A stretch of DNA of 64,000 nucleotides from Pseudomonadota bacterium (GCA_023386795.1 JAEWJB010000158.1:17700-81699), one strand, 5' to 3'; shown: positions 1 through 8,081, counted from the stretch's first letter. Program-made: numbers and translations. Notes: generated from the sequence alone by a model not told the origin.

Positions 1-2
1 GC

Positions 3-1988
3 GACTGGATCCTGCATACGGAGGAGAAGCCGGTGGTGCCGGTGTACGCGGGCTTCACTCCCGCCGAGACGCGCGCGGCGTTGCGCCGCAAGACAGACCC
101 GAGCTACATGGGTACGTTCACCGGTGCGCGCCGCTACGTGCTCGACACCTTCGCCAACACCCAGAGCCCGCTGATGAAGCGGCGCGTAGCGCGCTTCATG
201 TCCGGCGCACCGTGCCCGACCTGCGCCGGTCGCCGCCTCAAGCGCGAGTCGCTGTCGGTCACGTTCGCCGGCCTGGACATCGGAACCCTGTCGCGTTTGC
301 CGCTGGCCAGCATCGCCGAAGTCCTCACGCCCGCGGCGCAAGGGCGCTTCGACGAGCCGGTGACCACCACCACCCGCAGCCGCGCCGCGGGACGCAAGGA
401 CATTGCCAGGCGCGTCGCGGCCGGCGGACTCCCGCATACCGGCGGCAAGGACGTGCGGCGTACCGCGAACCTGTCCGAGGAGAAGCGGATAGCGGCGCAA
501 CGCATCAGCCAGGACCTGATCGAGCGCATTGCGTCGCTGCAGGCGCTCGGCTTGGGCTATCTCGCACTGGACCGCTCCACGCCCACGCTGTCCTCGGGCG
601 AGTTGCAGCGCCTGCGCCTGGCAACGCAGGTGCGCTCCAATCTGTTCGGTGTGGTCTACGTGCTGGACGAGCCATCGGCGGGACTGCATCCGGCCGACGC
701 CGAAGCCCTGTACGCGGTGCTGGACCAGCTCAAGTCGGCCGGCAACACGCTGTTCGTCGTCGAGCATGAGCTGGGCATGCTGCGTCGGGCCGACTGGCTC
801 GTCGACGTGGGACCCGATGCGGGTCAGTACGGGGGCCGCGTTCTCTACAGTGGACCGCCGGCCGGATTGCGCGACATCGCCGAATCGCACACGCAGCGTT
901 ACCTCTTCGGGGCCAGGCCCGCGCGTCGGCGGGAGCCGAGGGCTCCGTCAGGCTGGCTCCAGCTCGTCGGTATCCACCGCAACAACCTGCGTGGCCTCGA
1001 CGTGCGAATCCCGCTCGGTAGCTTCACGGCAGTCACAGGCGTCTCCGGTTCCGGCAAGTCCAGCTTGATCAGTCAGGCACTGGTAGAACTGATGGGAGAG
1101 CACCTGGGCCACGAGCCGGTCGCGGAGGAAAGCCCCGACGACATGCCGGCGCCGGATGAGGTAGTGCGTACCGTCGGCCGCCTCGCAGGCGCCGACACCA
1201 TCCGGCGGCTAGTCAATGTCGACCAGAAGCCCATCGGGCGTACGCCACGCTCGAACCTGGCAACCTACACAGGGCTGTTCGATCACGTGCGCAAGTTGTT
1301 CGCGGGCACACGCGCGGCGAAGGCGCGCCGCTTCGGCATGGGTCGCTTCTCTTTCAACGTGGCGAAGGGCCGTTGCGCGACCTGCGAGGGTGAGGGGTTT
1401 GTCAGCATCGAAATGCTTTTCATGCCGAGCGTCTACGCGCCATGTCCCACCTGTCATGGCAAGCGCTACAACGACAAGACGCTCGAGGTTGAGTGGAACG
1501 GGCGCAACATTGCGCAAGTGCTGGGCATGACGGTCGAGGAGGCGCTGTCGTTCTTCGCGGGTGAAGCCCCCATCGAGCGCTCACTGGCGTTGCTGCACGG
1601 CATCGGCCTGGGCTACCTGCGGCTCGGCCAGCCGGCGACTGAGCTGTCCGGGGGCGAGGCCCAGCGGATCAAGCTGGCCACCGAGCTGCAACGCAGCCAC
1701 CGCGGTGATTCGCTGTACGTGCTCGACGAGCCGACCACCGGACTGCACCCATTTGATGTCGACAAGCTGATGGTGCAACTGCACGGGCTGGTCGACGCGG
1801 GCAACACGGTGGTGGTCGTCGAACACGACATGCGCGTCGTCGCCGACAGCGACTGGATGATCGACGTCGGGCCGGGTGCGGGCGACCAGGGAGGCCGCAT
1901 CGTCGCCGAGGGCGCGCCGCGGGATGTCGCCGTCGCGGGTGTGGGAGTGACGGCGCGTTATCTGCAACAGGTTTTGTCCGGACGCTGA
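3..1988 (+). CDS. UvrA-like excinuclease ABC ATPase, 5' end outside window
   Basis: The frame is already open at the first complete codon of the window, so the N-terminal part, including the first Walker A loop, lies upstream. Visible in order are a CPTC cysteine pair (about 214-225), an LSSGE ABC signature (about 590), the first Walker B with DEPSAGLHP (about 660-690), the second Walker A GVSGSGKSS (1038-1064), a zinc finger with two CxxC pairs (about 1376-1465), an LSGGE signature (about 1645) and the final DEPTTGLHP (about 1720-1750). This is the tandem ABC layout of UvrA, the damage-recognition ATPase of nucleotide excision repair. The sequence diverges from housekeeping UvrA, and a paralogue of the UvrA2 type, sometimes linked to drug tolerance, is equally possible. 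The stop is TGA at 1986-1988. Confidence 0.85.
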   Translation, partial: DWILHTEEKPVVPVYAGFTPAETRAALRRKTDPSYMGTFTGARRYVLDTFANTQSPLMKRRVARFMSGAPCPTCAGRRLKRESLSVTFAGLDIGTLSRLPLASIAEVLTPAAQGRFDEPVTTTTRSRAAGRKDIARRVAAGGLPHTGGKDVRRTANLSEEKRIAAQRISQDLIERIASLQALGLGYLALDRSTPTLSSGELQRLRLATQVRSNLFGVVYVLDEPSAGLHPADAEALYAVLDQLKSAGNTLFVVEHELGMLRRADWLVDVGPDAGQYGGRVLYSGPPAGLRDIAESHTQRYLFGARPARRREPRAPSGWLQLVGIHRNNLRGLDVRIPLGSFTAVTGVSGSGKSSLISQALVELMGEHLGHEPVAEESPDDMPAPDEVVRTVGRLAGADTIRRLVNVDQKPIGRTPRSNLATYTGLFDHVRKLFAGTRAAKARRFGMGRFSFNVAKGRCATCEGEGFVSIEMLFMPSVYAPCPTCHGKRYNDKTLEVEWNGRNIAQVLGMTVEEALSFFAGEAPIERSLALLHGIGLGYLRLGQPATELSGGEAQRIKLATELQRSHRGDSLYVLDEPTTGLHPFDVDKLMVQLHGLVDAGNTVVVVEHDMRVVADSDWMIDVGPGAGDQGGRIVAEGAPRDVAVAGVGVTARYLQQVLSGR

Positions 1989-2003
1989 ATGCGACCATGA
2001 CGG

Positions 2004-2023
2004 CGCGATCAGAACTGATCGCG
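2004..2023. repeat. Perfect inverted repeat after the UvrA-like gene
   Basis: Arms CGCGATCAG (2004-2012) and its complement (2015-2023) are separated by AA, and a smaller GAACC/GGTTC hairpin follows at 2023-2035. There is no T-run, so this is not a typical intrinsic terminator. It may still stabilise the mRNA end or bind a regulator. Confidence 0.4.
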
Positions 2024-2113
2024 AACCCCTGGTTCGTGCAGTTCGTGAGCCGTAGTCCGCGTGTTGGACAGTCAAGAGCGCCCGCGCTTGCACCCACAGA
2101 TTTTCTCATGCCT

Positions 2114-2131
2114 GGGACAAATTCTTGTCCC
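2114..2131. promoter_or_regulatory. Palindrome upstream of the esterase gene
   Basis: GGGACAA (2114-2120) and TTGTCCC (2125-2131) form a perfect 7-bp dyad with a 4-base centre, about 60 bases before the esterase start. The position suits an operator. No binding protein is identified. Confidence 0.3.
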
Positions 2132-2191
2132 TTGTCCAGCCGCAGCGCACGGACCAGGATTCTTCGCAAGTCCAATGAGGAGGTGCGCGAA

Positions 2192-3283
2192 ATGTCGAAG
2201 GCTGGTCCGTCCTGCAAGGGACGACAGGCTTTGGTCGTGGCAGTCGCAACGGCCGTGCTGTTCCTGCTGACCGCCGGCTGCTGCCCGGCGGCGGAAACAG
2301 GCTCACAACCCCTCATCGACATGCAGACCCGCCCCTGGCAGCCGGCGCCACCCGCCACGCAGGTGCCGCTGTGGCCGGAATCGCTAAAGCTGGCGCCGCT
2401 CGCGACTCCGGGTGACGAGCGTTTCGGCTTCGGCCAGGGCAAGGTGGCCGGGAAGTCCGTCACCATCGTCGAGCACGTCTCGCGGCCAACGATGACGATC
2501 TACCGCCCGACGGCACCCAACAGCGGCGCCGCCATGGTCGTGTTCCCCGGGGGTGGCTACCGGGTACTGGCGATGGATCTGGAAGGAACCGAGATCTGCG
2601 ACTGGTTGGTCGCCAAGGGCATCACCTGCGTACTGCTGAAGTACCGCGTGCCTGGCTCAGGCGAGTACTGGGCCGATGAATGCAACTGCCGCAGGATACC
2701 GGCCGTGCCGATGGCGCTGCAGGACGCACAAAGAACGATCCGCCTGCTGCGAGAACAGGCCCGCGCGCTTGGCGTGGATCGGCACAGGATCGGGGTGATC
2801 GGCTTCTCCGCTGGCGGGCGCATCGTGGCGGATGTCAGCAATGTGCAGGACGCCACTTATGCGCCGATTGATGCCGCGGACCGACAAAGCAGCGTGCCCG
2901 ACTTCGCTGTTGTGCTGTATCCAGGCCACCTGTGGGAGAAGGGCAAGCCCGGCCTGGCCATGAACCCCACGATGAAGATAGATGCCCATTGCCCGCCGAC
3001 CATGATCATGCAGGCGGGCAACGATCCCACGGACGATGTGCGCCACTCGCTTACCTACTACCTCGCGCTGCAAAGCGCGGGTGTGCCGGTGGAGATGCAT
3101 ATCTACGCCGAGGGCGGCCATGCTTTTGGCGTGCGGACCTCGCCGAATCCGGTAGCAGACTGGCCGAATCTGGTCGAGAAGTGGCTGCATGCGATCCATG
3201 TGCTCCGGGTCGAAAGCCGACTTCAGCCGGAGTTGGGTCGAAAGCGGACATTAGCTGCCCGGGTGCCGGCCATCCCGGCCTAG
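2192..3283 (+). CDS. Lipoprotein alpha/beta hydrolase (xylan esterase-like)
   Basis: The ATG at 2192 was chosen because GAGGAGG (about 2176-2182) is correctly spaced and the product then starts with a lipoprotein signal ending in FLLTAGC. The 363-residue protein has an oxyanion-type FPGGGY motif, the nucleophile elbow GFSAGG (serine near residue 206), an acidic residue in QAGNDPTDD (about 278) and a histidine in EGGHAFG (about 310). These are the esterase/lipase (BD-FAE/acetylxylan esterase-like) triad elements. It probably deacylates carbohydrate or small esters in the periplasm; the substrate cannot be read. The last residues, from about GRKRTLAA on, are encoded by a dispersed intergenic repeat (see 3235-3319), so the native C-terminus has been replaced or extended by the repeat. 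Confidence 0.8.
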   Translation: MSKAGPSCKGRQALVVAVATAVLFLLTAGCCPAAETGSQPLIDMQTRPWQPAPPATQVPLWPESLKLAPLATPGDERFGFGQGKVAGKSVTIVEHVSRPTMTIYRPTAPNSGAAMVVFPGGGYRVLAMDLEGTEICDWLVAKGITCVLLKYRVPGSGEYWADECNCRRIPAVPMALQDAQRTIRLLREQARALGVDRHRIGVIGFSAGGRIVADVSNVQDATYAPIDAADRQSSVPDFAVVLYPGHLWEKGKPGLAMNPTMKIDAHCPPTMIMQAGNDPTDDVRHSLTYYLALQSAGVPVEMHIYAEGGHAFGVRTSPNPVADWPNLVEKWLHAIHVLRVESRLQPELGRKRTLAARVPAIPA

Positions 3284-3319
3284 CGTCCGCTACTGGCCGG
3301 CAGCGGACATCGCGAAAGG
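3235..3319. repeat. Dispersed palindromic repeat, copy 1
   Basis: Bases 3235-3254 are an exact inverted copy of 4658-4677 (20 of 20). Bases 3285-3299 match 5074-5088 in 14 of 15 positions, in the same orientation. The element carries complementary GCGGACAT/GTCCGC words and overlaps the stop codon of the esterase gene. When translated, such elements give peptides like GRKRTLA and FRPIADI, which I recall seeing at the ends of many hypothetical proteins in GC-rich proteobacteria. That point is memory, not a search. Confidence 0.7.
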
Positions 3320-3601
3320 ATCAATCCTCTACCGTTCCGTCCGAGAAGGCGGCGATGAACTTGGCAGACCTCGCGCAAAGACCTGGGTCGGAGGAGGGAA
3401 TCGCCAAGATCAGTATCAAACATTCGCGCACGCCCATTCTCCCGAGACCGGCTCTGCAAGCCGTTGAATGGCCTAGCGCGGGGCGCGAATTTCCCACTTG
3501 CAGAACGCCTGCCTGTGACCCAACGACTTCTATCAGCCGAACCGTGCCCTGCCGAGTCAGGGCACGCTATCGAACCCGGATGATTCTGACAGAGGAGCAC
3601 C
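3284..3601. other. Intergenic stretch without a recognisable gene
   Basis: No convincing gene is seen here. GTGCCCTG (3544-3551) and CAGGGCAC (3558-3565) form a perfect hairpin 36 bases before the ATG at 3602 and may be an operator or leader structure. Base composition falls toward the acyltransferase gene that follows. Confidence 0.4.
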
Positions 3602-3658
3602 ATGGAACCATTCTTGGTATTGATCAGGGGCGAGCATGAGCACGACCGGGCGCAATAA
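3602..3658 (+). CDS. Possible 18-residue leader ORF overlapping the acyltransferase
   Basis: An ATG at 3602 follows a strong GAGGAG ribosome site (about 3592-3597) and encodes MEPFLVLIRGEHEHDRAQ before a TAA at 3656-3658. It overlaps the acyltransferase start (3636) by 23 bases, so its translation could couple to or modulate that gene. It may equally be the remnant of a displaced gene start. The product has no recognisable domain. Confidence 0.3.
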   Translation: MEPFLVLIRGEHEHDRAQ

Positions 3659-4541
3659 CTTTGATGCACTGCGGCTGGCTGGCGCGTTGATGGTCTTGAT
3701 CAGCCATCAGTTCGCTCTATCCGGACGTTCGGAGCCGAATATTGTCGAAGACCATTCGCTCGGCAACCTGGGCGTCCTGATCTTTTTCTCAATCAGCGGC
3801 TACTTGGTCACATCCAGTTGGTTGAAAGATCCACACATCTTTCGCTTCTGCGCACGCCGAACCTTGAGAATGCTGCCGGCTCTCTGCGTGGCTCTACCGT
3901 TGACCATGGCAGTGATTGGTGCGCTTGGACTCAACGGATTCCCTGGGAATCCTCGACACCTGATGAATGGATCTCTCTGGACCATCAAGTACGAGGTCTG
4001 CTGTTACGTGCTACTTCTCTTGGCAGGAGTTGTCACCCGACACTTTTCACTTCTGCTGGCAGCGGGAATTCTGTCTTACTTCGTTCTATCCGGCTTGGAG
4101 TACGAAACCAGCTTTCTCGCAAACTTCGGGCTCTACTTTGTGGCGGGCTGCCTGTTGCGCGCATATCCGCAACTTAGAAAATTACTGCCAAGTGTCATCT
4201 TGCCGGCGACGGGATTGGCGCTCTTACTCATCCATCAGACAAAGCTAGGTCTTGCGCTTATTGTTCCGTCACTGACAGTTGCGATTGGCTTGAGATCATG
4301 GCCAGGCCTGCGAGACGTCTCTAGATTCGGCGATCTTTCGTATGGAATCTACATTTATGCATGGCCTGCGCAACAAATTGGAGTCGCTCTGATGGGCAGG
4401 AGAACGCCCTATCTTGAGCTCTTAGCCATCACCGTTCCGGCAACAATCTTACTGGCAGCCGCTTCCTGGAATCTTGTCGAAAAAGGCGCGCTGCGTTTTA
4501 AGCCTACTCCACAGCTCCAGAACAATGGCCGTGAGGCGTAA
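3636..4541 (+). CDS. Acyltransferase-3 family membrane protein
   Basis: The 301-residue protein begins with a FDALR motif and then HQ in the first membrane segment (ISHQFALSG), the catalytic histidine region of the acyltransferase-3 family. It has RRTLRMLPAL in the first cytoplasmic loop, SLWTIKYEV where the family has SLWxxxxE, and about nine hydrophobic segments. Members O-acetylate or O-acylate polysaccharides, lipids or antibiotics at the inner membrane. The protein is slightly shorter than the usual 340-380 residues. An AGGGG lies just before the ATG. Its DNA is visibly less GC-rich than the flanking genes and it lies between copies of a dispersed repeat, which suggests acquisition by transfer. 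The acceptor substrate is unknown. Confidence 0.85.
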   Translation: MSTTGRNNFDALRLAGALMVLISHQFALSGRSEPNIVEDHSLGNLGVLIFFSISGYLVTSSWLKDPHIFRFCARRTLRMLPALCVALPLTMAVIGALGLNGFPGNPRHLMNGSLWTIKYEVCCYVLLLLAGVVTRHFSLLLAAGILSYFVLSGLEYETSFLANFGLYFVAGCLLRAYPQLRKLLPSVILPATGLALLLIHQTKLGLALIVPSLTVAIGLRSWPGLRDVSRFGDLSYGIYIYAWPAQQIGVALMGRRTPYLELLAITVPATILLAAASWNLVEKGALRFKPTPQLQNNGREA

Positions 4542-4657
4542 GCATTGAGAGAATTTCGGTCAGACAACCATGGAAAAGAACTGCTGTTCCCGGCTGGTTG
4601 GCCATATCAGCTTCTGGCCATTAGCGGTCAGGGTCAGCACTGACCGCTCGCGCGATG

Positions 4658-4689
4658 CTAATGTCCGCTTTCGACCCATAGCGGACATT
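4658..4689. repeat. Dispersed palindromic repeat, copy 2 (perfect hairpin)
   Basis: AATGTCCGCT (4660-4669) and AGCGGACATT (4680-4689) form a perfect 10-bp stem around a 10-base loop. Bases 4658-4677 are the exact reverse complement of 3235-3254. Together with the copies at 3235-3319 and 5071-5109, this element brackets the acyltransferase and the unknown gene. Confidence 0.75.
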
Positions 4690-4692
4690 GGC

Positions 4693-5082
4693 GTGCGATC
4701 GACGGATATTGCCGGCCGGGAATTTGACTGGTTCGCTGCCGATGCCAACGGACACATCGCCTTGTTTGCGACAGGTGGCTGCGGGCCTGGTCCCAGTAGT
4801 GCGCTGGCCCATGTCTCGGCCCACGACGCGGTTGGGAACCTCATTCCAACAAACGGCTGGGGAACTTCAGCTGTCTGGGAGGACTATGCGCGAGCTGGCC
4901 TCTACGCGTATGACTGGTCAGAGAGCCGCCACCGCTATGTTCAGGTCGCGATACCGGAGGTATCGCTTGCCGAGCTGCTGCGCGACGCCATCGCTGCGAT
5001 ACCTGAGTTGCCAAGGCTTGAAGTGTCGTTCCCGGACGAGACTGTGATTACGCCGAGTTGGGCAACAGCGAATGTCCGCTAA
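4693..5082 (+). CDS. Protein of unknown function bracketed by repeats
   Basis: The open frame runs from an ATG at 4570, but its first 40 or so residues are a translation of the repeat (FRPIADI) and no ribosome site precedes it. The first start after the repeat is GTG at 4693, chosen here with low certainty and giving 129 residues. The core (DIAGREFDWFAADANGHI onward) has a DWFA...GHIALF segment and an acidic C-terminal helix typical of small soluble proteins. No family is recognised. The stop codon (5080-5082) falls inside another repeat copy, so both ends of the gene are set by repeats, as if a gene cassette had been inserted or preserved between them. Confidence 0.55.
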   Translation: MRSTDIAGREFDWFAADANGHIALFATGGCGPGPSSALAHVSAHDAVGNLIPTNGWGTSAVWEDYARAGLYAYDWSESRHRYVQVAIPEVSLAELLRDAIAAIPELPRLEVSFPDETVITPSWATANVR

Positions 5083-5109
5083 TGGCCGATTGCTGACATT
5101 GGCGAAGGG
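5071..5109. repeat. Dispersed palindromic repeat, copy 3
   Basis: AATGTCCGCT (5071-5080) is identical to the left arm of copy 2. The right arm, GCTGACATT, has one mismatch. Bases 5074-5088 match 3285-3299 in 14 of 15 positions. The copy contains the stop codon of the preceding gene. Confidence 0.65.
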
Positions 5110-5221
5110 GCGGGCCACTCACGTTGTTGCTTCAGTCGAGAGGTAGGTTGCTTGGATCTAGGCCTTGCATTGCACAGGTCGCCTTCCGCACCCGGCTGAA
5201 CAGGGTTGGGTAGGGGCTCTG

Positions 5222-5292
5222 CTTTGCCGTGAGGCAAAGGTTGTACCCGTCGAATTAGGCAAAGGTTGTACCTCGGGCACAACCTTTGCCTA
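5222..5292. repeat. Cluster of GGCAAAGGTTGT repeats upstream of frmR
   Basis: GGCAAAGGTTGTACC occurs twice, identically and in tandem (5233-5247 and 5258-5272). A third, inverted copy makes a perfect 14-bp dyad: TAGGCAAAGGTTGT (5256-5269) with its complement at 5279-5292. CTTTGCC at 5222-5228 also pairs with the first copy. The cluster ends 25 bases before the frmR promoter. It could be an extra regulatory array or a mobile repeat remnant. Confidence 0.6.
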
Positions 5293-5316
5293 TCCGATCA
5301 CAGGCGCTCGCCCGGC

Positions 5317-5356
5317 TTGCCAATTCCCCCTCATCCAATATACTGCCCCCCAGTAT
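5317..5356 (+). promoter_or_regulatory. frm promoter with FrmR-type operator
   Basis: A -35 TTGCCA (5317-5322) and a -10 TATACT (5339-5344), 16 bases apart, each match the sigma-70 consensus in five of six positions. The dyad ATACTG-CCCCC-CAGTAT (5340-5356) overlaps the -10. An inverted ATAC/GTAT flanking a G/C tract is the operator form known for FrmR/CsoR-family repressors, so FrmR bound here would block transcription. The frmR ATG lies 17 bases downstream. Confidence 0.8.
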
Positions 5357-5372
5357 CCGGCAGGCATCACCC

Positions 5373-5648
5373 ATGCCCCATTCCCCCGAAGAAAAAAAGC
5401 GCGTCCTCACCCGCGTGCGGCGCATCCGTGGCCAGTGCGACGGCTTGGAACGCGCGCTCGAAGCCGGCGCCGATTGCGGCCCCGTGCTCCAGCAGATCGC
5501 CGCCCTCCGCGGCGCGGTCAACGGCCTGATGTCCGAAGTACTCGAAGCCCACATCCGCGAAGACTTCAGCCAGCCCGCCCAGTCCGATGCGCAGCGCACC
5601 GAGCGCGTGCAGGAACTGCTCGGCCTGGTGCGTTCCTACCTCAAATAA
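5373..5648 (+). CDS. frmR: Formaldehyde-responsive repressor FrmR
   Basis: This 91-residue all-helical CsoR/FrmR-family protein keeps the formaldehyde-sensing set: Pro2, Cys35 (in ADCGPVL) and His60 (in LEAHIRE), the positions described for enterobacterial FrmR. In the family, formaldehyde links the N-terminal Pro2 amine to Cys35 and releases the repressor from DNA. The ATG at 5373 is preferred over upstream starts because it gives Pro2 and lies just behind the operator. The ribosome site is weak (GGCAGG). It is first in an operon with frmA and frmB and is likely autoregulated. Confidence 0.92.
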   Translation: MPHSPEEKKRVLTRVRRIRGQCDGLERALEAGADCGPVLQQIAALRGAVNGLMSEVLEAHIREDFSQPAQSDAQRTERVQELLGLVRSYLK

Positions 5649-5704
5649 GCCTGGCGCCCGTCGCGCCGCTCGTTCCTTTCATCGCATCCGCAGGAGAAGT
5701 CCCC

Positions 5705-6814
5705 ATGAAATCCCGTGCCGCCGTCGCGTTCGGTCCCGGCCAGCCGCTGAAGATCGTCGAGATCGATGTCGCCCCGCCCAAGGCCGGCGAAGTCCTCATC
5801 AAGATCACCCACACCGGCGTGTGCCACACCGATGCGTTCACCCTCTCCGGCGATGACCCGGAAGGCCTGTTCCCGGTCGTGCTGGGTCACGAGGGGGCGG
5901 GCGTGGTGGTCGAAGTGGGCGAGGGCGTCACCAGCGTCAAGCCGGGTGATCATGTGATTCCGCTCTACACCGCCGAATGCGGCGAGTGCCTGTTCTGCAA
6001 GTCCGGCAAGACCAACCTGTGCGTCGCCGTGCGCGCCACCCAGGGCAAGGGTGTGATGCCGGACGGTACCAGCCGCTTCTCCTACAACGGCGAGCCGATC
6101 TACCACTACATGGGCTGCTCGACCTTCAGCGAATACACCGTGGTTGCCGAAGTCTCGCTGGCCAAGGTCAACCCGCAGGCCAACCCGGAGCACGTGTGCC
6201 TGCTCGGCTGCGGCGTCACCACCGGTATCGGCGCGGTGCACAACACCGCCAAGGTCGCCGAAGGCGACAGCGTGGCGGTGTTCGGCCTCGGCGGCATCGG
6301 CCTGGCGGTGATCCAGGGTGCGCGCCAGGCCAAGGCCGGCCGCATCATTGCCGTCGATACCAATCCCTCGAAGTTCGAGCTCGCCAAGCAGTTCGGTGCG
6401 ACGGATTGTGTCAACCCGAAGGATCACGACAAGCCGATCCAGCAGGTGATCGTGGAGATGACCGGTTGGGGCGTCGACCATTCCTTCGAATGCATCGGCA
6501 ACGTCAACGTGATGCGCGCGGCGCTGGAATGCGCCCATCGCGGCTGGGGTCAGAGCGTGATCATCGGCGTGGCCGGCGCGGGCCAGGAGATTTCCACCCG
6601 TCCGTTCCAGCTCGTCACCGGCCGCACCTGGAAGGGCACCGCCTTCGGTGGCGTGAAGGGCCGCTCGCAATTGCCCGGCATGGTGGAAGACGCGATGAAG
6701 GGCGATATCGAACTGGCGCCGTTCGTCACCCATACCATGCCGCTGGACGACATCAACGATGCCTTCGACCTGATGCATGAAGGCAAGTCGATCCGCTCGG
6801 TCATCCATTACTGA
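5705..6814 (+). CDS. frmA: S-(hydroxymethyl)glutathione dehydrogenase (class III ADH)
   Basis: This 369-residue zinc alcohol dehydrogenase oxidises the spontaneous glutathione-formaldehyde adduct to S-formylglutathione with NAD. Catalytic zinc ligands are seen in GVCHTDAF, GHEGAG and LLGCGVTTG. The structural zinc site has four cysteines in CGECLFCKSGKTNLC, and the Rossmann loop is GLGGIGLA. The length and the ECGECLFCKSGKTN region are typical of class III enzymes. The ATG at 5705 follows AGGAG (about 5692-5696). The open frame extends upstream through frmR in another frame, but without homology. It lies between the sensor gene and the S-formylglutathione hydrolase gene, which completes the pathway. 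Confidence 0.96.
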   Translation: MKSRAAVAFGPGQPLKIVEIDVAPPKAGEVLIKITHTGVCHTDAFTLSGDDPEGLFPVVLGHEGAGVVVEVGEGVTSVKPGDHVIPLYTAECGECLFCKSGKTNLCVAVRATQGKGVMPDGTSRFSYNGEPIYHYMGCSTFSEYTVVAEVSLAKVNPQANPEHVCLLGCGVTTGIGAVHNTAKVAEGDSVAVFGLGGIGLAVIQGARQAKAGRIIAVDTNPSKFELAKQFGATDCVNPKDHDKPIQQVIVEMTGWGVDHSFECIGNVNVMRAALECAHRGWGQSVIIGVAGAGQEISTRPFQLVTGRTWKGTAFGGVKGRSQLPGMVEDAMKGDIELAPFVTHTMPLDDINDAFDLMHEGKSIRSVIHY

Positions 6815-6823
6815 GCCGCCGTC

Positions 6824-7657
6824 ATGCAACGCATCGAACAACACGCCTGCTTCGGCGGTAGCCAGGAAGTGTGGCAGCACCGTTCCGAGGTGCTCGGCTG
6901 CGACATGCGGTTCGCTGTCTACCTGCCGCCGCAGGTGGCGCAAGGTGGCACGCTGCCGGTGCTGTATTGGCTATCGGGCCTGACCTGCACCGAGCAGAAC
7001 TTCATCACCAAGGCGGGCGCGCAGCGTTATGCGGCCGAGCATGGGGTGATCCTCGTCGCGCCGGATACCAGCCCGCGCGGCGACGACGTGGCCGATGCCG
7101 AGGGCTATGACCTCGGCAAGGGCGCGGGTTTCTACGTCAACGCCACGCAGGCGCCCTGGGCGTCGCACTACCGCATGTACGACTACATCGTGGACGAACT
7201 GCCGGCGCTGGTGGAGGCGAACTTCCCGGCCAGCGAAGCGCGCGGCATTTCCGGCCATTCGATGGGCGGGCATGGCGCGTTGGTGATCGGCCTGCGCAAT
7301 CCCTCGCGCTATCGGAGCGTCTCGGCGTTCTCTCCGATCGTGGCGCCGAGCCAGGTGCCGTGGGGCGAGAAGGCGTTCACTGCCTATCTCGGCGAGGATC
7401 GCGCGGCGTGGCAGGAATACGACGCTACCGCGCTGCTGGCGCACGGCTATGCGCGTACGCCGCTGCTCGTGGACCAGGGGGGCGCGGACGAGTTCCTCGA
7501 AGGGCAGCTACGCCCGCAGCTGCTGCAGGCCGTGGCCGAGGCGTCCAACCACCCGCTGACGCTACGCATGCAGCCGGGGTATGACCACAGCTATTACTTC
7601 ATCGCCAGCTTCATCGGCGAGCACGTGGCGTGGCATGCGAAGGCCTTGAAGGGCTGA
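6824..7657 (+). CDS. frmB: S-formylglutathione hydrolase
   Basis: The 277-residue esterase-D-family enzyme hydrolyses S-formylglutathione to formate and glutathione. The triad is visible: serine in GHSMGGHGA, aspartate in DQGGADEFL and histidine in YDHSYYF. The conserved LSGLTCTEQNF segment and the length match the family. It starts 9 bases after the frmA stop, so it is the third gene of frmRAB. Confidence 0.95.
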   Translation: MQRIEQHACFGGSQEVWQHRSEVLGCDMRFAVYLPPQVAQGGTLPVLYWLSGLTCTEQNFITKAGAQRYAAEHGVILVAPDTSPRGDDVADAEGYDLGKGAGFYVNATQAPWASHYRMYDYIVDELPALVEANFPASEARGISGHSMGGHGALVIGLRNPSRYRSVSAFSPIVAPSQVPWGEKAFTAYLGEDRAAWQEYDATALLAHGYARTPLLVDQGGADEFLEGQLRPQLLQAVAEASNHPLTLRMQPGYDHSYYFIASFIGEHVAWHAKALKG

Positions 7658-7680
7658 GGCCACCCCATCGGAACGGTAGG

Positions 7681-7712
7681 GCCGCTCCTGTTGTAGGAGC
7701 GGCTTCAGCCGC
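7681..7712. repeat. REP-like palindromic element
   Basis: GCCGCTCCT (7681-7689) pairs with AGGAGCGGC (7695-7703), and GCGGCT-tc-AGCCGC (7699-7712) forms a second overlapping hairpin. The core GTAGGAGCGGCTTCAGCCGC is the classic REP form I know from Pseudomonas and xanthomonads. It lies between convergent genes and may act as a transcript end. Confidence 0.75.
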
Positions 7713-7742
7713 GACCAGAAATCGTCGGCGTCCGTGGTCTTC

Positions 7743-8081
7743 TTAGCGCACGTTGCGCAATTCCCAATGCTTCCCTGCCAGCACGTGCATGCGGTGCTTG
7801 AGGATGTCGCCCGGGATGGACGTGGTCGCCACCAGGTTGATGCGCAGGTCGGCCTGCTGGCCGGTGACCGTGGCCGAGGGATCGGTGATGCCCATGCTCG
7901 GGTCGACCTCGTCCGGATCCGGCTGCAGCGCCAGCCAGCGCTGGAACCAGGCCGGGTCGGCCAGGGCATCGCGCAGCTGCTCGGCGAAGGCATCGGCACC
8001 ATGCGCGCTGAAGCTCACGCTCGGTTCGCTGCCACGGGCCTGGGCGGGATCGGGAAGGCTGATCGAATAGCTCACGGACAT
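7743..8081 (-). CDS. Conserved small protein of unknown function
   Basis: The ATG at 8081 has a GAGGAA ribosome site and gives 112 residues. There is no signal peptide or membrane segment. The sequence mentions no known motif; it is rich in PDP/DP turns (LQPDPDEVDPSMG) and ends in a basic segment. An ISLPDP start followed by strand-like blocks suggests a small beta-rich protein. It sits 68 bases downstream of degV in the same direction and may be cotranscribed with it. Function unknown. Confidence 0.6.
   Translation of the reverse strand: MSVSYSISLPDPAQARGSEPSVSFSAHGADAFAEQLRDALADPAWFQRWLALQPDPDEVDPSMGITDPSATVTGQQADLRINLVATTSIPGDILKHRMHVLAGKHWELRNVR

Noticed and set aside
3541..3600. TTCGA-containing segment with a strong hairpin, reminiscent of a tRNA T-arm or attachment site
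   Set aside because: No 7-bp acceptor stem, anticodon arm or CCA end can be drawn on either strand, and no integrase gene is nearby.
5165..5704. A long N-terminal extension of frmA reading through frmR
   Set aside because: The extension has no family similarity, the class III ADH start with a ribosome site is at 5705, and frmR in another frame explains the coding signal.
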